A stretch of 64,000 nucleotides of DNA from Nitrosotalea sp050749405 (GCA_050749405.1 JBOGRD010000009.1:13767-77766), one strand, 5' to 3'. Counted from the first letter of the stretch, positions 1 through 8,764 are shown. The notes: a model not told the origin generated them from the letters alone. Program-made: numbers and translations.

Positions 1-420
1 TTGTTTATCAGCACTGGTAAGGAAACAAGTAATGAAACGTTGAGCAGATCACTTTCTGCATTATGGAATTGTACAAATGCTGTAAAAGAAGAAGGTCTTG
101 CAATACTCTTGGCTGAATGTAAAAATGGTCTGGGATCAGAAGCTCTTCTTCAATATGCCGAGGGCAGTATGAGCTTAGACCGGTTAAAAAGTCCTGCCAA
201 GTATGTTGATGGCATGGAAAATCTTCTTTTCTTAACTGAGATTCAAAAACAATTCAAAATTGGGATCGTCTCTGTATTGCCACATTATTATACAAAAGAC
301 AAGCTCGCAATGATTCCATTTGGAGGAACCAAAGAATCCATGGAGTATGTGCTCAAAACATATGGTGAGAGACAAAAATCTCTTATAGTATCAGACGGAT
401 CGCGTATTCTATTGAGGTAA
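1..420 (+). CDS. LarA/DUF2088-like protein, C-terminal part (5' truncated by window)
   Basis: The frame is open from base 1, so only the last 139 or so residues are present and the true start lies upstream. The segment EEGLAILLAECKNGLGSEAL, followed by an alternating beta/alpha tail ending in VSDGSRILLR, resembles the C-terminal domain of nickel-dependent lactate racemase-like (LarA/DUF2088) proteins, where EGG-x-I-I-L-x-A-E-C-x-x-G-x-G is typical. The family interconverts lactate enantiomers, or in relatives racemises other hydroxy acids, using a nickel-pincer cofactor. The nickel-binding N-terminal region is not visible, so the activity cannot be judged. The 3' end overlaps the convergent protease gene by 12 nt. 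Family assignment is from recalled motif similarity only. Confidence 0.55.
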   Translation: MFISTGKETSNETLSRSLSALWNCTNAVKEEGLAILLAECKNGLGSEALLQYAEGSMSLDRLKSPAKYVDGMENLLFLTEIQKQFKIGIVSVLPHYYTKDKLAMIPFGGTKESMEYVLKTYGERQKSLIVSDGSRILLR

Positions 421-1491
421 TATGGAAAACGGAAGAGGTGCACAAAGAAAAGCTAGAATCATAACAAATGCAAATATTTTTTTTCTTTTTGAGGAAAGTG
501 GTGATATGTCATCTAGAGGTCTTACATCTGGGTTTCTTATGCTGAGTGCTAATACAAAAAACGCCATTATGAAATATCCAGTAGCGGCAAGTATTGCTAT
601 ACTGACAAAAGTGAGAAGCCTATGCCATTTTATTCCAAATGTTGCTCGTGCCATGTGACCACCATCAAGCTGCCATGCTGGAAGAAGATTCAAGAAAGTA
701 ATGAGAAATCCAAACCAAGCTGCTAACAAAACTGGTGACATGACAAGTTCTTTTCCTGGTATATGTTTGCCTGCAAGAGCAATTGTTGCATCCATGAGAA
801 TACTTGAATGGATATCTACAAGCCCTTGTTTTGCGTGGAATTCCTGAGCAACCGAAATTGGTATCAAAGGAGAAATATATGCACCATAGGTTGAAACAAG
901 AATAGCAACAATAAGACCTGCTATAGGTCCTGATATTCCTACATCAAAGAGCATGTTTCTATTTATGATTAGGCCGCGTGACATGATAAGAGCACCAAAT
1001 GTAGGAATGAATCCAATTATTGGAATTCCAGGAATAAAATATGGCCAGCTTACCCTAAGTTTATGTTTTTTTGATGCTACGATGTGACCTAATTCATGGA
1101 TGCCAAGGATTCCCATCAATGACATTGTATAAAGAATTGCTATGGAAAGGGGGTCTCCGACCTCGGCAATAGAGTTTGTAGATACTGCACGATAGTATCC
1201 ATCTATCATGACCGTCATGATGGTCCCAGCAAACAATACCCTGGGAATCCATGCCTTTCTAGCTGTAGGCGGTTGAAATCTTGATATTATGATAAACGTA
1301 CCGTTCGAAGTTTTTTCTAGTCTTGCAATGAGATTTCTCTGTTCCATATTTTGTGCAAGATCTCTGAATTTCTCTGTTGCAATTGTTTCATTTATCTCAA
1401 TCTCTAAAGATCTATCAGTCTGATTTATCCCTTTTATGGTACAAAAAGCGGAAACAGTAGATATGACTTCATCTATAGAGGGTGCATTCAA
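409..1491 (-). CDS. Site-2-protease-like M50 membrane metalloprotease
   Basis: A 360-residue membrane protein with the zinc-protease motif HELGH (about residues 132-136) inside a hydrophobic segment. The second family signature, NLLPAWQLDGGH, lies near residues 268-279; its Asp is the third zinc ligand in S2P enzymes. An N-terminal soluble region of about 80 residues precedes several membrane spans. S2P proteases cut transmembrane substrates within the bilayer, usually in regulated signalling. No substrate is suggested by the neighbours: a convergent LarA-like gene on one side and a divergent acetyltransferase on the other. All key residues are intact, so it should be active. Confidence 0.88.
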   Translation of the reverse strand: MNAPSIDEVISTVSAFCTIKGINQTDRSLEIEINETIATEKFRDLAQNMEQRNLIARLEKTSNGTFIIISRFQPPTARKAWIPRVLFAGTIMTVMIDGYYRAVSTNSIAEVGDPLSIAILYTMSLMGILGIHELGHIVASKKHKLRVSWPYFIPGIPIIGFIPTFGALIMSRGLIINRNMLFDVGISGPIAGLIVAILVSTYGAYISPLIPISVAQEFHAKQGLVDIHSSILMDATIALAGKHIPGKELVMSPVLLAAWFGFLITFLNLLPAWQLDGGHMARATFGIKWHRLLTFVSIAILAATGYFIMAFFVLALSIRNPDVRPLDDISPLSSKRKKIFAFVMILAFLCAPLPFSILPQ

Positions 1492-1570
1492 TCAATATTT
1501 CTATAATACGTTTACATTAATTCCTTTATTTGCTTAAAGTTAAATAATTAATAATTCCAATATTCTCGTA

Positions 1571-2071
1571 ATGCAAGTGGCTCTCAGAGACATTGGTAAC
1601 TGCGTAATTCGAAGATGTGACCCTTCTGATATAATACCTGTAATGGAAATCAACCTGAAAACCCTACCCGAACACTATTCTGATTATTTCTATGAAAGCC
1701 TGCTTGCTGAATTGCCAGAGGCGTTTCTTGTGGCTGAGGCTGAAAAAAAATTAGTTGGATATATAATGTGTAAAATTGAATACGGCTTCTCAAATTTCAA
1801 AAAACTTGGATTTGTAAAAAAAGGCCATGTTGTCTCTGTTGCAGTTTTGCCTGATCATAGACAAAAGGGAATTGGTAGGGCGCTAGTTGAAGAGTCTATG
1901 GCAGGTGTAAAACTAAAGAAATCAGACGAATTGTATCTTGAGGTGAGATGTAGTAATAATGAAGCAATAAAACTGTATGAGAAGCTTGGTTTTATAATAA
2001 AACAGAGATTAAAGGCATACTACAGAGATGGCGAGGACGCTTATCTTATGACAATAGAGTTCTCATACTAG
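1571..2071 (+). CDS. GNAT N-terminal acetyltransferase (Ard1/RimI type)
   Basis: A 166-residue GNAT-fold protein. The segment MEINLKTLPEHYSDYFYESL resembles the substrate-binding start of Naa10/Ard1 enzymes. VAVLPDHRQKGIGRALVEES is the acetyl-CoA pyrophosphate loop (R/Q-x-x-G-x-G/A). The C-terminal LEVRCSNNEAIKLYEKLGF is the classic RimI/Ard1 tail. The family acetylates protein N-termini, in archaea typically Ser, Ala, Met or Thr. The gene is transcribed divergently from the M50 protease, with a TATA-like stretch in the 80-nt gap. Assignment to archaeal NatA/Ard1 rather than RimI proper is an inference, since the archaeal enzymes merge both roles. Confidence 0.85.
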   Translation: MQVALRDIGNCVIRRCDPSDIIPVMEINLKTLPEHYSDYFYESLLAELPEAFLVAEAEKKLVGYIMCKIEYGFSNFKKLGFVKKGHVVSVAVLPDHRQKGIGRALVEESMAGVKLKKSDELYLEVRCSNNEAIKLYEKLGFIIKQRLKAYYRDGEDAYLMTIEFSY

Positions 2072-2107
2072 ATTAAAATAAATAACTCTGCAAAAGTGTT
2101 TAGCGGT

Positions 2108-2332
2108 ATGGCAAAACGACGTTCTGTGGGAATAATGATCTTTATCTTATCAATAGGGGGATTCTTTGTATATGCGTATTTGTTAATGCTTTCAGAATGG
2201 AGTCCAATAGTGCTTCAACTCTCCGTGCTTATGGCTGTGGGAGGAATTTTGGGAGTAATATCTTGGATAGGGTATAACATGGCAACATCCAAGCCATCGC
2301 CCTCTTCTTTTATAACTGATGATAAAAAATAA
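2108..2332 (+). CDS. Small two-helix membrane protein
   Basis: About 74 residues with two predicted membrane spans: IMIFILSIGGFFVYAYLLML and LQLSVLMAVGGILGVISWIG. A short basic N-terminus (MAKRRS) precedes them and a polar C-terminal tail follows, so both ends are probably cytoplasmic. The in-frame GTG at 2096 is possible, but ATG 2108 gives the more natural MAKRR start. It sits 36 nt downstream of the acetyltransferase and ends exactly where the convergent methyltransferase gene ends. I do not recognise a function. Confidence 0.6.
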   Translation: MAKRRSVGIMIFILSIGGFFVYAYLLMLSEWSPIVLQLSVLMAVGGILGVISWIGYNMATSKPSPSSFITDDKK

Positions 2333-3169
2333 TCATTTAGATATTGCTGCATCTACTACGGCTTGATAAAATCTTGGGCCTACTGGTCTAACAACTTTTG
2401 AACCAAGTATCTCTGATTTGACCTTTACAACTGATGAGAAATGATTAGTGACTACTTCTGAAACCTGATTTTTTTTATCTGAGTGTATGTGACAATAATA
2501 ATGCAATACGCCTTTTTGTTTTAATGCCTTTATGGCAACATCCAAGAATTCATCTGATCTCTCAGGAAGTAGCATTAGAACTCTATCTCCACTATCAGCT
2601 AACTGTTTTTCTATGATGTCTACAATGTCTCCTTCTATTGACTCTACCGTGCCCTTCAACTTGTTAAGAATAACATTTTCTGAACAGAGTCTTGCTGCAT
2701 GTGGGTTTATGTCTACGCTATAGACATGACATTTTTTCTTTTTTGCAGCTACTATGGAAAACATTCCCACTCCACCGAACATATTGATGATTATTTCACC
2801 ATCCCTTACCAAATCTGCTATTCTAAGACGCTCAGTTGAAAGCCTGGGTGAAAAAAACGTCTTTTCAATATCCACCTTGAATCTGCAACCGTGTTCTTTG
2901 TATTCTGTTTCTGTATTATCTTCTCCAGCAAGCAATTCTAGTTGACGAATTCGGTAATCACCTTCTACTGGTGATGATTGATAAAAGACTGATTTGGCAG
3001 TTTTCACCTTTTCCAAGAGCATTTCGCCTATTAGCTTTCTTTTGGAAAGTAGGGTGTCTGGAATTCTTAATACTATTATGCTTCCTATCTGGTCAAAGGC
3101 ACCGTATAGCTCTTTAGTTTCCTCTGATGTCAGTATGCTTGCCATTGCTTGTTTTAGCATCTTTGTCAA
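2333..3169 (-). CDS. Trm5/Taw2-family SAM-dependent tRNA methyltransferase
   Basis: A 278-residue class I methyltransferase. FSPRLSTERLRIA matches the FSPR-x-x-x-E-R motif of Trm5/Taw2 proteins, INMFGGVGMFSI is the SAM-binding glycine loop, and YSVDINPHA is motif II. Trm5 makes m1G37 in tRNAs, and relatives act in wyosine synthesis. Where Trm5 has the catalytic N-L/P-P motif, this protein reads MLLPERSDEFLD, so the usual Asn appears replaced by Leu. That may mean a Taw2-like or divergent role. It overlaps the upstream ABCE1 gene by 4 nt (ATGA), indicating co-translation with a ribosome-recycling factor. Confidence 0.8.
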   Translation of the reverse strand: MTKMLKQAMASILTSEETKELYGAFDQIGSIIVLRIPDTLLSKRKLIGEMLLEKVKTAKSVFYQSSPVEGDYRIRQLELLAGEDNTETEYKEHGCRFKVDIEKTFFSPRLSTERLRIADLVRDGEIIINMFGGVGMFSIVAAKKKKCHVYSVDINPHAARLCSENVILNKLKGTVESIEGDIVDIIEKQLADSGDRVLMLLPERSDEFLDVAIKALKQKGVLHYYCHIHSDKKNQVSEVVTNHFSSVVKVKSEILGSKVVRPVGPRFYQAVVDAAISK

Positions 3170-4950
3170 TTTCTATAATAGAAATGCCCAGATTGTTTTT
3201 GTGTTCTGTCTAATCTGCTTTCTGATTTGTTTACTCGTGGTCTCATGCTTGTTTCATCTCTTCGATAAGTAATATCAAGCGATCTCAAAAATTGATTCAT
3301 TCCTTCAGATTTTGACATTGGAGATGTGGCATGTCCTTCTCTACCGGGGTTACCATGGAATATTACAAGAGAATCTGAAATCAAATCCATAAGCTGTATG
3401 TCATGATCAATTATTATTGCTGATTTTCCATAAGACCTAACAAATCTCTGAATTAATTTTGCTATTGCAATTCTATCCTCTACGTCAAGAAATGCAGAAG
3501 GTTCATCAAGTGCATACAGATCAACCTTTTGTAATAAACATGTGGCAATTGCTACTTTCTGAAGTTCACCACCTGACAAATTTTTAACTGATTTATTGTA
3601 GAGTTTTTTTATTTTCATGGGATGAACAATAAGTTCTTCCTCCGGTGTTCCGTCTATACCTCCATTGTTTGCCCTTTCTAATAAGGAAACAACCTCAACA
3701 TCATAATCATTTGAAAGATATTGTGGCTTGTACGCTATCTTGATTTTGGTATCGATCGTTCCAGAATCTATTTTTTCAACACCAGCTATCATCTTCATCA
3801 TAGTTGTTTTTCCTAACGCATTTGCACCTACTATTCCAAGTACTTCGCTCTTTCTAATTCTACCTGAATCTATTGTTAGAGAAAAATTGGAAAATTTCTT
3901 CTCTAAGATGGGATACTCAATAATATTTTCTATCATGACAAATTCGTCCGCTGATGTGGATGCGTCGAATCTAAACGCTACATCCCTGAACCTTACATTC
4001 TCATTGGGTAAGTATCCATCCAAGAAGACGTTTATTCCAACTTTTGTTGAAAGCATGTTTGCAACTATTCCATATGCTGCAGGCTCTCCATAGACAATCT
4101 CAATAAAGTCGCTGAGATAATCAAGCAAGGTCAGGTCGTGTTCAACTACCATGACACTTTTTTCAAGCTTTGCAAGGTTCTGTATAACACGTGCTACGCC
4201 CATTCTCTGAAAAACATCATTGTAAGAAGAAGGCTCGTCAAAAAAGTAAAAATCTACCTCTCTTGAAGCTGCTACCGCTACTGCGATCCTCTGCAATTCT
4301 CCCCCGCTCAAATCCGATACTCTAGTATCAAGAGCATTTTGCAAACCAAGTTCTTGCACAAGCTCAGGAACCTTATTTCGCTCATCATATTTTTCAAGCA
4401 ATTCTTTTGCAGTTCCGTCAAAAACCTTTGCAAGATTGTATACTTGTTGTGGTTTTATAGAAGCCTTCAAGTCATTATTTGCAATTTTTTCGAAATGCAT
4501 CTTTAATTCTGTACCATGAAAATGTTTCAAAATATCGCCCCATTCTGGAGGTGAAGCATGATTCCCAAGATTTGGTCTGAGATTTCCAGACAAGATGCTC
4601 ACTACAGTACTTTTTCCTATTCCATTCCTTCCAAGTAAACCCATTACCTGGCCTTTCTTTAAGGCAGGAATTCGATATAATCTAAATGAGTTTAATCCAT
4701 ATTGATGAATCTTATCAGATTTTAATTCCTCTGCAAGATTGACAATTGTTATTGCATCAAAAGGACAAACCTTTACGCAAATCCCACATCCATTGCAGAT
4801 GTTCTCATCGATCTGGGCCTTTCCAATCTCTTGATTTAGTATTATGCAGTCTGCCCCTGATTTGTTTACGGGACAATATTTGATACACTCGAGCCCACAT
4901 TTTTTTGGCTGGCAGGCTTCTTTATCAAGAACTGCTACTCGATGAGTCAT
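3166..4950 (-). CDS. ABCE1/Rli1 ribosome-recycling ATPase
   Basis: A 594-residue twin-ATPase. The N-terminus has two ferredoxin-like cysteine sets (C-x4-C-x3-C-x3-C and CNGCGICVKVCP) for two 4Fe-4S clusters. Two ABC domains follow, with Walker A GLLGRNGIGKST and GIVGANALGKTT and signature motifs LSGGELQRIAVA and LSGGELQKVAIA. This is the universal archaeal/eukaryal factor that splits ribosomes after termination with aRF1 or Pelota. Length and all motifs are normal. It leads a two-gene operon with the Trm5-like methyltransferase (ATGA overlap). Confidence 0.97.
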   Translation of the reverse strand: MTHRVAVLDKEACQPKKCGLECIKYCPVNKSGADCIILNQEIGKAQIDENICNGCGICVKVCPFDAITIVNLAEELKSDKIHQYGLNSFRLYRIPALKKGQVMGLLGRNGIGKSTVVSILSGNLRPNLGNHASPPEWGDILKHFHGTELKMHFEKIANNDLKASIKPQQVYNLAKVFDGTAKELLEKYDERNKVPELVQELGLQNALDTRVSDLSGGELQRIAVAVAASREVDFYFFDEPSSYNDVFQRMGVARVIQNLAKLEKSVMVVEHDLTLLDYLSDFIEIVYGEPAAYGIVANMLSTKVGINVFLDGYLPNENVRFRDVAFRFDASTSADEFVMIENIIEYPILEKKFSNFSLTIDSGRIRKSEVLGIVGANALGKTTMMKMIAGVEKIDSGTIDTKIKIAYKPQYLSNDYDVEVVSLLERANNGGIDGTPEEELIVHPMKIKKLYNKSVKNLSGGELQKVAIATCLLQKVDLYALDEPSAFLDVEDRIAIAKLIQRFVRSYGKSAIIIDHDIQLMDLISDSLVIFHGNPGREGHATSPMSKSEGMNQFLRSLDITYRRDETSMRPRVNKSESRLDRTQKQSGHFYYRN

Positions 4951-5023
4951 AGCTAATCACGATATCCTTAATTTATATCTCTATCAAGCAAGATTAATAC
5001 AGGACATTATTAGTCAAACTAAC

Positions 5024-5141
5024 AAGCCGGCCATAGCGTTGGGGTCCGACCCGGTCCCATTCCGAACCCGGAAGTCAAACCCAATGTCGCTACTGTGTTA
5101 CTAAGGTGCGAGAGCCCTTGGGAAGCAGTAGTGCTGGCGCC
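5024..5141 (+). rRNA. rrf: 5S ribosomal RNA
   Basis: The 5S core is clear: GCCATAGCG, then GTCCCATTCCGAAC and CCGGAAGTCAA, and later GGTGCGAGAGCCC. The terminal helix pairs GCCGGC (5026-5031) with GCTGGC (5133-5138). The gene stands alone, away from 16S and 23S, which is usual in Nitrososphaerota. The exact ends are uncertain by a few bases. Confidence 0.93.
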
Positions 5142-5142
5142 C

Positions 5143-5400
5143 TTATTCTAATGCAACAGAGTTGGGAGAGCCTTTCCATACAACCTGTGTTACAATATTC
5201 TTGTCGATACCTCTCTTTTGAGCGTCATCAGGGAAGTTTTCTACGTAATCCGATATCAATGTCTTTATAGTCTGGTCAATCCCCTCCACCGAACCTGTGT
5301 CAGTGAAGAGATATGGTATCTCACTACAACCTACTACGTATCCATTGGCGTTAGGAGCTATGGTAAAAGTTAGTTTAGGTAACTTTTGAGTTCTTATCAT
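5143..5400 (-). CDS. Conserved-looking small protein, possible HicB-like fold
   Basis: 85 residues: a short beta-rich N-terminal part (LTFTIAPNANGYVVGCSEIP) followed by a helical stretch (EGIDQTIKTLISDYVENFPD). This order of strands, G-Y-x-V, a G-S/T turn and a helix resembles HicB/DUF1902-type partial RNase H folds. There is no adjacent HicA-like toxin, so a toxin-antitoxin role is not supported. The stop codon directly abuts the 3' end of the 5S rRNA gene, in convergent orientation. Confidence 0.6.
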   Translation of the reverse strand: MIRTQKLPKLTFTIAPNANGYVVGCSEIPYLFTDTGSVEGIDQTIKTLISDYVENFPDDAQKRGIDKNIVTQVVWKGSPNSVALE

Positions 5401-5457
5401 GTGTGATATCTATATGGTAACAAAGACTAAAAAGATCTTTGTTTATTTGACAGATCT

Positions 5458-5586
5458 ATGGCCAACTGCGCAATATGCGGTGAAAAATTTGCCGACGATA
5501 TAAGATTTCTTAACCATATGATGGAAAAACACGGATTTAGGAATCCAAATGTTGGCACTACTGATCGAAATAGTAGAGGATATTAA
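5458..5586 (+). CDS. 42-residue single C2H2 zinc-finger protein
   Basis: Read directly from the gap. ATG 5458 to TAA 5586 encodes 42 residues containing C-A-I-C, a 12-residue spacer with conserved-type Phe and Leu, then H-x4-H, i.e. C-x2-C-x12-H-x4-H. This is a complete classical C2H2 finger, and almost the whole protein consists of it. Such mini zinc fingers occur in archaea and are thought to bind DNA or partner proteins. The upstream gap to the divergent gene at 5400 is AT-rich and can hold both promoters. Confidence 0.75.
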   Translation: MANCAICGEKFADDIRFLNHMMEKHGFRNPNVGTTDRNSRGY

Positions 5587-5618
5587 TTCAGTCGTCTATG
5601 CCATGTTTAATTCTAAAG

Positions 5619-6005
5619 TTACTTTAATGGTATCTTCTGGCTATTTGAAAGAAGAGTTTTTACTCTCATAAAAAATGCCCTTGTAGTCTTGCAATCATTT
5701 CCGTATATTAGAGGAATATCCTTCAAAAGAGTTTTTCTAGATTTTCCCTTTAGTATGAAGAAAATTAATGGTAAAATTCCCGCCCTTCCTCCATACGCTA
5801 TTTTATCTGTCACAAACCAAAACATTCCTGTCGAATCATAATCCTTTGGAAAGATCTCTGATTTAATTTCTTTACCGATGTTAGTGTAGTGACCAATAAT
5901 TAGGACATTTTTTCCCGCAAGCGACTTGGCAATACTTGCAAACTTGGAGCAATGATAACAACTATCATCATAAATCAATATCGGCAGGAGATCCTTGACG
6001 TTCAT
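5619..6005 (-). CDS. DUF393/DCC-family thioredoxin-like protein
   Basis: 128 residues. Near the N-terminus, LIYDDSCYHCSKFA gives the D-x-x-C-x-x-C signature of the DUF393 (DCC) family, a thioredoxin-like fold that usually ends in hydrophobic segments. A second characteristic region around FWFVTDKIAYGGRAGILPLI (a G-x-x-A/G turn after a predicted strand) also fits. Members are presumed thiol-disulfide oxidoreductases, but substrates are unknown. It is a single gene, convergent with the zinc-finger gene and divergent from the transketolase operon. Confidence 0.8.
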   Translation of the reverse strand: MNVKDLLPILIYDDSCYHCSKFASIAKSLAGKNVLIIGHYTNIGKEIKSEIFPKDYDSTGMFWFVTDKIAYGGRAGILPLIFFILKGKSRKTLLKDIPLIYGNDCKTTRAFFMRVKTLLSNSQKIPLK

Positions 6006-6078
6006 GTCTTTAATTGGCTTGCGTCAGATTAAAATTTTGTGAAATAACTTTTTATTGGCTCCGAATGCGTTAAAAATC

Positions 6079-6141
6079 ATGAGTTTGAGTTCGCAGAACG
6101 ATGATCTAGAAATTCAAATTTTAGAACGGATATGGGCCTAA
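6079..6141 (+). CDS. Possible 20-residue upstream leader ORF
   Basis: ATG 6079 opens a 20-codon frame (MSLSSQNDDLEIQILERIWA) that ends at TAA 6139-6141 and overlaps the transketolase ATG (6132) in another frame. A TATA-like element (TTTTTATTGG, about 6047-6056) lies about 25 nt upstream of ATG 6079, so a leaderless mRNA would begin at this small frame and not at the transketolase start. It may serve translational coupling or control. Alternatively the 5' boundary of the big gene is mis-set. This is seen in sequence only; expression is inferred. Confidence 0.4.
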   Translation: MSLSSQNDDLEIQILERIWA

Positions 6142-7799
6142 ATTACTATAATATTCTCAAAAGAGTACGAGAAGCCAGAAAACTTGTCATCAAAGGGACA
6201 ACAGCTGCCGGTTCTGGTCATCCCGGAGGATCATTCTCTATGGCCGAAATTATGGGATGCATGTATTACAAATTCCTTCGCTATGATCCAAAAAACCCCC
6301 TTTGGCAGGATAGGGATAGATTAGTTCTATCAAAAGGTCATGCATCTCCTGGACTTTTTTCCAATTTGGCAGTTGCAGGATACTTTGATAAACCTGAAAT
6401 GGAAACTTTACGAAAATTTGGGAGCAGGCTGCAGGGTCATCCAGATTTCAAGTGTCCGGGGGTGGAGTTCTGCGGTGGTTCGCTTGGTCTAGGACTGTCA
6501 TTTTCAATTGGTATGGCTCTTGCAGCTAGAATAGATGGCAAAAATCATCACATTTACACTATAATTGGAGATGGAGAATCCGATGAAGGACAAGTTTGGG
6601 AGGCAGCCATGGCAGGATCAAAATTTAGGCTTGACAATTTGACAGTCTTCTTGGACAGAAATTTTATTCAACAAGATGATTACACTGAACGAGTAATGCC
6701 TCTTGATGAAGAACTAGTTGGTGATGATATTTCTGAAATGTGGAAAAACGCAGCAAGGTGGAAGGTGGGTGATAAATGGAGATCTTTTGGTTGGAATGTT
6801 ATAGAAATAGACGGTCATCGTATAGAGCAGATTGTAAAGGCAGTATATTCTGCATTGCAGACTAGAGGTACGCCGTCGCTAATTGTAGCACGAACTATTA
6901 AAGGAAAATCAGTTGAACACATGGAGGATAATCCAAAATGGCATGGTGTTGCACCAAATCCAAAAATCTCCCCGATAATTGAACTCGAACTTGATTGTCA
7001 GTTTCTTATCGCACCGTCTATTATTGCAGGAGACATGACCAACCTCGAAAATGAAGTAAAAAGAGCCACTCATGGCAGAGCTGATCTTATACATCTTGAT
7101 GTAATGGATGGCCAGTTTGTTCCTAACAAAACCTTTGATCATGAAAAAATAAAACAACTAAGGCTAATCACTCACATCCCATTTGACACTCATCTCATGA
7201 TAGATGATCCAGTAAAGCATGTTAGAGACTATGCTAATGCTGGCAGCGATATTGTCACGGTCCATGCAGAAGTTTGTGATGAATCAAGCTTTGGTGAAAT
7301 TCATGATATTCTGCGATCAAATGAGACAGGCCTTGGTCTGGCAATTAATCCTGAAACAGAATTGCCTTCTTGGTCTGAAAAATTTATTCCCGATTTGGAT
7401 CAGTTGATAATAATGTCGGTTGTTCCTGGAAAGTCAGGTCAAAAATATATTGAATCAACTCACGAAAAAACTCAAAGAATATCGAAATTCCTTGCAGAAC
7501 GGAATTTCCAGGGCCTGATTGAGGCAGATGGGGGAGTAGATTTATCAAATATAGAATCATGCTTCTTGGACGGTGCTAGGGTATTCGTTGGAGGCAGCGC
7601 TATAATAGGACAAAAAGACGTGCGTTTAACCATCACAGAGTTCCGAAAGCATTTGATGCATGCAAGAAGAAAGCTTTTGATAAATAAAGCTTACAGTCTT
7701 GGCGGCTCAGAACTTGTAAACAAATGGATAGATCTTCATGAAGTGGGAAAGAAGAAAACAGAACTTCTTCAGATTGCAATGGAGGCTGGCTTTACATGA
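6132..7799 (+). CDS. Fusion: transketolase N-terminal half + ribulose-phosphate 3-epimerase
   Basis: 555 residues in two parts. Residues 1-285 are the thiamine-diphosphate domain of split transketolase: GSGHPGGSFSMAEI, SKGHASPGLF and the TPP motif GDGESDEGQ (147 onward). Residues 288-505 are a TIM-barrel ribulose-phosphate 3-epimerase: LIAPSIIAGDM, LIHLDVMDGQFVPN, DTHLMID and EADGGV. A 50-residue C-terminal tail is unassigned. The epimerase makes xylulose-5-phosphate, which transketolase uses, so the fusion joins consecutive steps. The transketolase C-half follows with ATGA overlap, then transaldolase. All recognised catalytic motifs of both enzymes are present. Confidence 0.93.
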   Translation: MGLNYYNILKRVREARKLVIKGTTAAGSGHPGGSFSMAEIMGCMYYKFLRYDPKNPLWQDRDRLVLSKGHASPGLFSNLAVAGYFDKPEMETLRKFGSRLQGHPDFKCPGVEFCGGSLGLGLSFSIGMALAARIDGKNHHIYTIIGDGESDEGQVWEAAMAGSKFRLDNLTVFLDRNFIQQDDYTERVMPLDEELVGDDISEMWKNAARWKVGDKWRSFGWNVIEIDGHRIEQIVKAVYSALQTRGTPSLIVARTIKGKSVEHMEDNPKWHGVAPNPKISPIIELELDCQFLIAPSIIAGDMTNLENEVKRATHGRADLIHLDVMDGQFVPNKTFDHEKIKQLRLITHIPFDTHLMIDDPVKHVRDYANAGSDIVTVHAEVCDESSFGEIHDILRSNETGLGLAINPETELPSWSEKFIPDLDQLIIMSVVPGKSGQKYIESTHEKTQRISKFLAERNFQGLIEADGGVDLSNIESCFLDGARVFVGGSAIIGQKDVRLTITEFRKHLMHARRKLLINKAYSLGGSELVNKWIDLHEVGKKKTELLQIAMEAGFT

Positions 7800-8764
7800 C
7801 AGAATTTGCAGATATGCGAACAGTTTACGGAGAAACTTTGATCAAGATTGGAGAAGAAAATCCAAATGTGGTAGTGGTAGGAGCAGACACTACTGATTCG
7901 CTTAAAACAAAGCCATTTGGTAAAAAGTTTCCAAATAGATTCTTCAACGTGGGCATTGCAGAGGGAAATCTAATAACCATTGCAGCAGGTCTTGCCAACG
8001 AAGGCAAAACTCCTTTTGCTAGTACCTACGCTGCTTTTCTGCCTGGTAGATGTGTTGACCAGATAAGAAACGCAATTGCATATCCTACAAGAAATGGAAA
8101 AAATGGATTAGATGTGAAGATGGTTGTTTCTCATGGTGGTCTGAGTGTGGGTGCCGATGGAGGCTCTCATCAACAAATTGAAGACATCGCAATAATGCGG
8201 GCTATTCCAAACATTAAGGTTCTAATTCCGGCAGACACGATTGCCGTAGAGAAACTCACACAACTAATTTCACAACTATATGGACCATTTTATATGAGAA
8301 TGACAAGATCAAAAACGCCAATCATACATTCACAAGAACAAGAATTTCAACTGGGCAAAGGAATTGTATTGCGTGATGGCTCTGATTGCACCATTGCCGC
8401 GTGTGGGATAACAGTACAGATGGCTATTGATGCTGCTGATTCATTAAAACAGGAAGGAATCTCATGCAGAGTGATAGATATGTTCTCAATAAAACCAATA
8501 GATTCTGATCTTTTGGAAAAAGCAGCACGTGAGACGGGCGGTATTGTTACATGTGAAGAGCACAATATTATGGCAGGCTTTGGTTCTGCCGTATCTGAGG
8601 TCATATCTGAGAAATACCCGGTACACATGAGACGAATAGGTGTAAGAGACCAATTTGGCGAATCTGCCCGAGATAGTGAAATCTCGCTATTATTAGAAAA
8701 ACATGGCATGACATCAGTTCATATATCTAATGCTGTTAAGGATATCAGGAGTAAGAAACAATGA
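7796..8764 (+). CDS. Transketolase C-terminal subunit
   Basis: 322 residues: the pyrimidine-binding domain plus C-terminal domain of a split transketolase. Visible signatures are FFNVGIAEGNLITIAAGLA (containing the catalytic Glu that activates thiamine), VSHGGLSVGADGGSHQ, and a C-terminal domain around CGITVQMAIDAADSL. It overlaps the preceding fusion gene by 4 nt and the following transaldolase gene by 4 nt, so all three should be co-translated. It must pair with the N-half in the upstream fusion protein to form the active site at the dimer interface. Confidence 0.95.
   Translation: MTEFADMRTVYGETLIKIGEENPNVVVVGADTTDSLKTKPFGKKFPNRFFNVGIAEGNLITIAAGLANEGKTPFASTYAAFLPGRCVDQIRNAIAYPTRNGKNGLDVKMVVSHGGLSVGADGGSHQQIEDIAIMRAIPNIKVLIPADTIAVEKLTQLISQLYGPFYMRMTRSKTPIIHSQEQEFQLGKGIVLRDGSDCTIAACGITVQMAIDAADSLKQEGISCRVIDMFSIKPIDSDLLEKAARETGGIVTCEEHNIMAGFGSAVSEVISEKYPVHMRRIGVRDQFGESARDSEISLLLEKHGMTSVHISNAVKDIRSKKQ

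Noticed and set aside
5143..5400. HicAB toxin-antitoxin system
   Set aside because: The HicB-like pattern is weak and there is no HicA-like gene beside it.
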